Shown piece after piece: positions 51,857 through 53,937 of a stretch of DNA of 53,937 nucleotides. The notes beneath the pieces were generated by a model. The model was not told where the DNA came from. It did not search any database and worked only from the letters and a program-made list of their open reading frames with translations. The stretch's first letter is position 1. Each line of letters starts with the position of its first letter. A program made the translations under genes and the position numbers. This DNA comes from Bacteroides finegoldii DSM 17565 (GTDB lineage: Bacteria > Bacteroidota > Bacteroidia > Bacteroidales > Bacteroidaceae): contig NZ_GG688328.1 in the NCBI RefSeq assembly GCF_000156195.1, positions 118,448 through 172,384 of the forward strand. The letters are read 5' to 3'.

Positions 51857-52155
51857 CTAAAAACAAATCAGAAAGAAATGTGGAAAGATTTGAACTTGAA
51901 AACAGCAGGGAGTTCAAGGCGGCACAGGAACTGGCAAGAGCCTTGAATGATTACGGGTGGAACGAAAAACGATTCGCCCTTGCAACAACAACATTTCACA
52001 AAACTCTACAACAGACGTTATTCAGGACTATTGTAGAGATATTGAAGGTGTATGCAGATCCTCAAAGAAGGACGGACCTAAGAAATGAAGCATCCAAAGA
52101 AGGTGCAAAAAAGTTAATGGAAGTGTTGGAGGAACTACACATTCCATTCATTTGA
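51829..52155 (+). CDS. Hypothetical protein, 108 aa
   Basis: The 108 residues are mostly helical: FKAAQELARALNDYGWNEKR, TTFHKTLQQTLFRTIVEILK, and NEASKEGAKKLMEVLEELHI. No signal, membrane segment or catalytic motif was seen. The start overlaps the preceding gene by 28 nt. A later in-frame start is possible but none is clearly better. Unknown mobile-element protein. Confidence 0.58.
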   Translation: MAGQYNYILTKNKSERNVERFELENSREFKAAQELARALNDYGWNEKRFALATTTFHKTLQQTLFRTIVEILKVYADPQRRTDLRNEASKEGAKKLMEVLEELHIPFI

Positions 52156-52188
52156 GAAACGGTTGAAACATACCGGAATTGTATCTGA

Positions 52189-52225
52189 GGAGGATATCAC
52201 AATTAACGTGGTGTCCTCCTTTTTT
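52189..52225 (+). terminator. Terminator/attenuator hairpin, family member B
   Basis: GGAGGATATCAC (52189-52200) pairs with GTGGTGTCCTCC (52208-52219) with two G-U, followed by six T. It is homologous to member A at 51300. It decides the start of the next gene, since an ATG at 52163 would place the hairpin inside the coding region. Confidence 0.75.
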
Positions 52226-52255
52226 ATTTACCAACATTTTAAAACAAGAAAGATT

Positions 52256-53812
52256 ATGTTATACTACAAATTTAAAAATTACGAAGAATTCAAGGACATG
52301 TTTGGAATTGTCAAGCATGGAAACGGAGTATGCAGCAGAAAGAACAGAATACTGCTGGCATATATCAGGAACAGGAGATTGCTACATGAAGCAATAGAGA
52401 CAAACAATTATACACTGCTTCATATTTCCTCAATGGCGGAACTGAAGAAGACCATTACACGGGCAATAATTATAAGCGGGCACTCAGATATGTCATTACG
52501 TTATGTTCTGGAGTTGGACGGAGAATTCTTTTACTCTAGGAATTTTGAAACGGACGATATGAAAGGGCTATGTAAGGACGGGGATACCAGGTCAATCCGC
52601 TACATTAACCATGAAAACGGAGGAAAAACGTTTAAAATGAAAGCGGGAAAACTCTACCGCTCGCTCATATTGGAAACTGAATTCGGTAAAACCCTTCCTG
52701 AACAGGTAGTGACCTATCTGTGTGAGGAGTTCTCGGCGGACTGGCAGACTTATACAACGGGGCGACTCCCTAAAAACAGGTTATGTGTGGACAAGAATTT
52801 CGAGAAGATATACTCATCCTCCTCTTGCGTGGGAGATTTTTATTCCTGCATGGTGGACAGGAAACTGCATTATTTCTATACAGAATCGGTCGATGCAAGC
52901 GCCGCATACCTGACCAATGAAAAAGGAAAGGTGACTGCAAGATGTGTCATCTACAACAGGGTTACGGACCAGGACGGAAAAATATGGAGACTGGCGGAAA
53001 GACAATATGCCAGTAATGAAAATGATATCCTGAAGCGTGCCTTAATAGATGCCCTGATCAAAGGGGGATACATTGACGGCTACAAAAAGGTAGGTGCAGG
53101 TGCGGGTGATACAAGGGCTTTTGTTGACCTTGAGGAGAATTCATTGTCGGACAGAAAATTCAGGATAGAATGTGACCTGGACTGGAATGACACCCTAAGT
53201 TATCAGGATTCATTCAAATGGTACAATCAATCCGAGGGGACAGCAGATAATTACGGAAGTGGTGACATCGCACTTGATATTACTGACGGTTCTCTGAATG
53301 GTGAGGAGGAATACGATGATTTTCATGGATACCACTGCTATGAAACACGTCCCGTATATTGCCACGGATGCGAGTATTACTGTGACGTGGAAAATCTGGA
53401 CGAATTCATATGGATAGAAAAACTCGGGGAATACCATCATGAGTCGGATGTTATAGAATGTCTGGAATGTAGCGGGTATTTTCTGGAAGAGGATAATCTT
53501 TATTCGGACATAACGAAAGAGTACTATTGCTGTGAAGAATGTCGGAAGAAAGCGGAACAGGCATACAAGCAGGAAAACTGGCATTATTCCGATTATGATG
53601 AGGAATACTATGAGCATACAGAAAGCATAACCATATACCAGGTATGGAACAATATCCTCTGTGAATATGAAAGAAAGACAATATCCGTAGAGTCGGCACA
53701 AAGACTGCTGGAAACGGGAGAACTTCATAAATTGAATGACATGCTTTATGACGGGATAGATGAGGAAACAGGACTGCCTTATGCATACGAGATGAATGAA
53801 ATAAATGTTTAA
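52256..53812 (+). CDS. Large unknown mobile-element protein with Cys-rich C-terminal zinc-ribbon-like region
   Basis: The start at 52256 (MLYYKFKNYEEFKDMF, 518 residues) is chosen because the open frame back to 52163 runs through a terminator hairpin. The N-terminal and middle parts (about 1-340) contain strands and DGKIWRLAERQYASNEND-like segments without a known motif. The C-terminal third has three cysteine clusters: YCHGCEYYC, ECLECSGYF and YYCCEECRKK, consistent with tandem zinc ribbons, surrounded by an acidic region (DYDEEYYEH). Such proteins may bind nucleic acid or partner proteins, but I do not recognise the family. It follows hairpin B directly. Confidence 0.6.
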   Translation: MLYYKFKNYEEFKDMFGIVKHGNGVCSRKNRILLAYIRNRRLLHEAIETNNYTLLHISSMAELKKTITRAIIISGHSDMSLRYVLELDGEFFYSRNFETDDMKGLCKDGDTRSIRYINHENGGKTFKMKAGKLYRSLILETEFGKTLPEQVVTYLCEEFSADWQTYTTGRLPKNRLCVDKNFEKIYSSSSCVGDFYSCMVDRKLHYFYTESVDASAAYLTNEKGKVTARCVIYNRVTDQDGKIWRLAERQYASNENDILKRALIDALIKGGYIDGYKKVGAGAGDTRAFVDLEENSLSDRKFRIECDLDWNDTLSYQDSFKWYNQSEGTADNYGSGDIALDITDGSLNGEEEYDDFHGYHCYETRPVYCHGCEYYCDVENLDEFIWIEKLGEYHHESDVIECLECSGYFLEEDNLYSDITKEYYCCEECRKKAEQAYKQENWHYSDYDEEYYEHTESITIYQVWNNILCEYERKTISVESAQRLLETGELHKLNDMLYDGIDEETGLPYAYEMNEINV

Positions 53813-53831
53813 CCCACAAAAAATAAGAATT

Positions 53832-53937
53832 ATGGAATTGCTTAGGAAATTATACAAGGTTTATAGCCCGAGCGGAAAAGAACGGGCGATGATCAAGCTT
53901 ATATGGAATTATACCAAGAGAATCACCGGTACCAAAG
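53832..53937 (+). CDS. N-terminal fragment of a peptidase-like protein (cut by window edge)
   Basis: ATG at 53832 opens a frame that is still open at the window end. It starts MELLRKLYKVYSPSGKERAM, a pattern similar to the beginning of M20/M28/M42 metallopeptidases (LL..L...PSG.E). Too little sequence is present to see metal ligands. The frame begins 20 nt after the previous stop, so co-transcription is likely. Confidence 0.5.
   Translation, partial: MELLRKLYKVYSPSGKERAMIKLIWNYTKRITGTK

Noticed and set aside
52163..52255. Upstream ATG for the 518-residue protein
   Set aside because: Would place a strong terminator hairpin within coding sequence; the ATG at 52256 is better spaced.
53210..53857. 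215-codon minus-strand ORF opposite the Cys-rich protein
   Set aside because: Shadow frame; hydrophobic nonsense from the complement of an acidic Glu/Tyr-rich region.

Overview
The window is chromosomal DNA from a gut Bacteroides (thetaiotaomicron/ovatus type). The basis is a SusC/SusD polysaccharide utilization locus, an intact hybrid two-component system, many TAnnTTTG promoter -7 boxes, DUF4199/DUF4286/DUF3871-type proteins, and serine-type sulfatases. I cannot fix the species.

Layout. (1) 1-8.5 kb, core genes: a truncated tRNA-Thr and the small SRP RNA (minus strand); then on the plus strand a DUF4199 membrane protein, a GT2 glycosyltransferase, a DUF6452-like lipoprotein, a DUF6048-like barrel protein, mntP and apbE; a minus-strand OmpH/Skp-like lipoprotein plus a 77-residue membrane protein; then pepD and an EEP-family phosphatase/nuclease. 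Five imperfect 22-bp tandem repeats fill the gap before a convergent MscS channel. (2) 9.9-29.3 kb, minus strand: an eight-gene glycan locus transcribed as GH18, SusC, SusD, GH16-like binding lipoprotein, Ser-sulfatase, GH20, GH2-GH29 fusion, Ser-sulfatase. The enzymes match stepwise removal of sulfate, fucose, galactose and GlcNAc from a host-type (mucin or N-glycan) substrate. A second promoter with a perfect inverted repeat splits the locus before the enzyme block. (3) 29.5-44.8 kb: a broken Rpn-family nuclease gene, murU and an AmgK-RapZ fusion (cell-wall sugar salvage), a hybrid two-component regulator, class I aldolase, gpmA (with an apparent homopolymer frameshift), a ModF-like double ABC ATPase, a decayed GH43/GPH-symporter pair, pulA, ruvC and a DUF4286 gene. 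(4) From tRNA-Ala (44.8 kb) rightwards the DNA is accessory: an intact Rpn-family nuclease, then an AT-rich two-gene cassette that I do not recognise as a named system (a zinc-motif PD-(D/E)XK nuclease-like protein, then an ExoVII-large-subunit-like protein with a coiled coil and a C-terminal membrane anchor), then the start of a mobile element (49.5 kb to the end) with tiny hydrophobic ORFs, DUF3871, several unknown proteins and recurring terminator-like hairpins between genes.

The most novel candidates are the XseA-like/PD-(D/E)XK cassette as a possible defence system, and the mobile-element region, where hairpins without downstream promoters suggest attenuation or antitermination and one tiny gene has an A-rich site compatible with -1 frameshifting. 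Several frameshifts sit in homopolymers (gpmA, GH43 remnant, tiny ORF), so sequencing error must be kept in mind.
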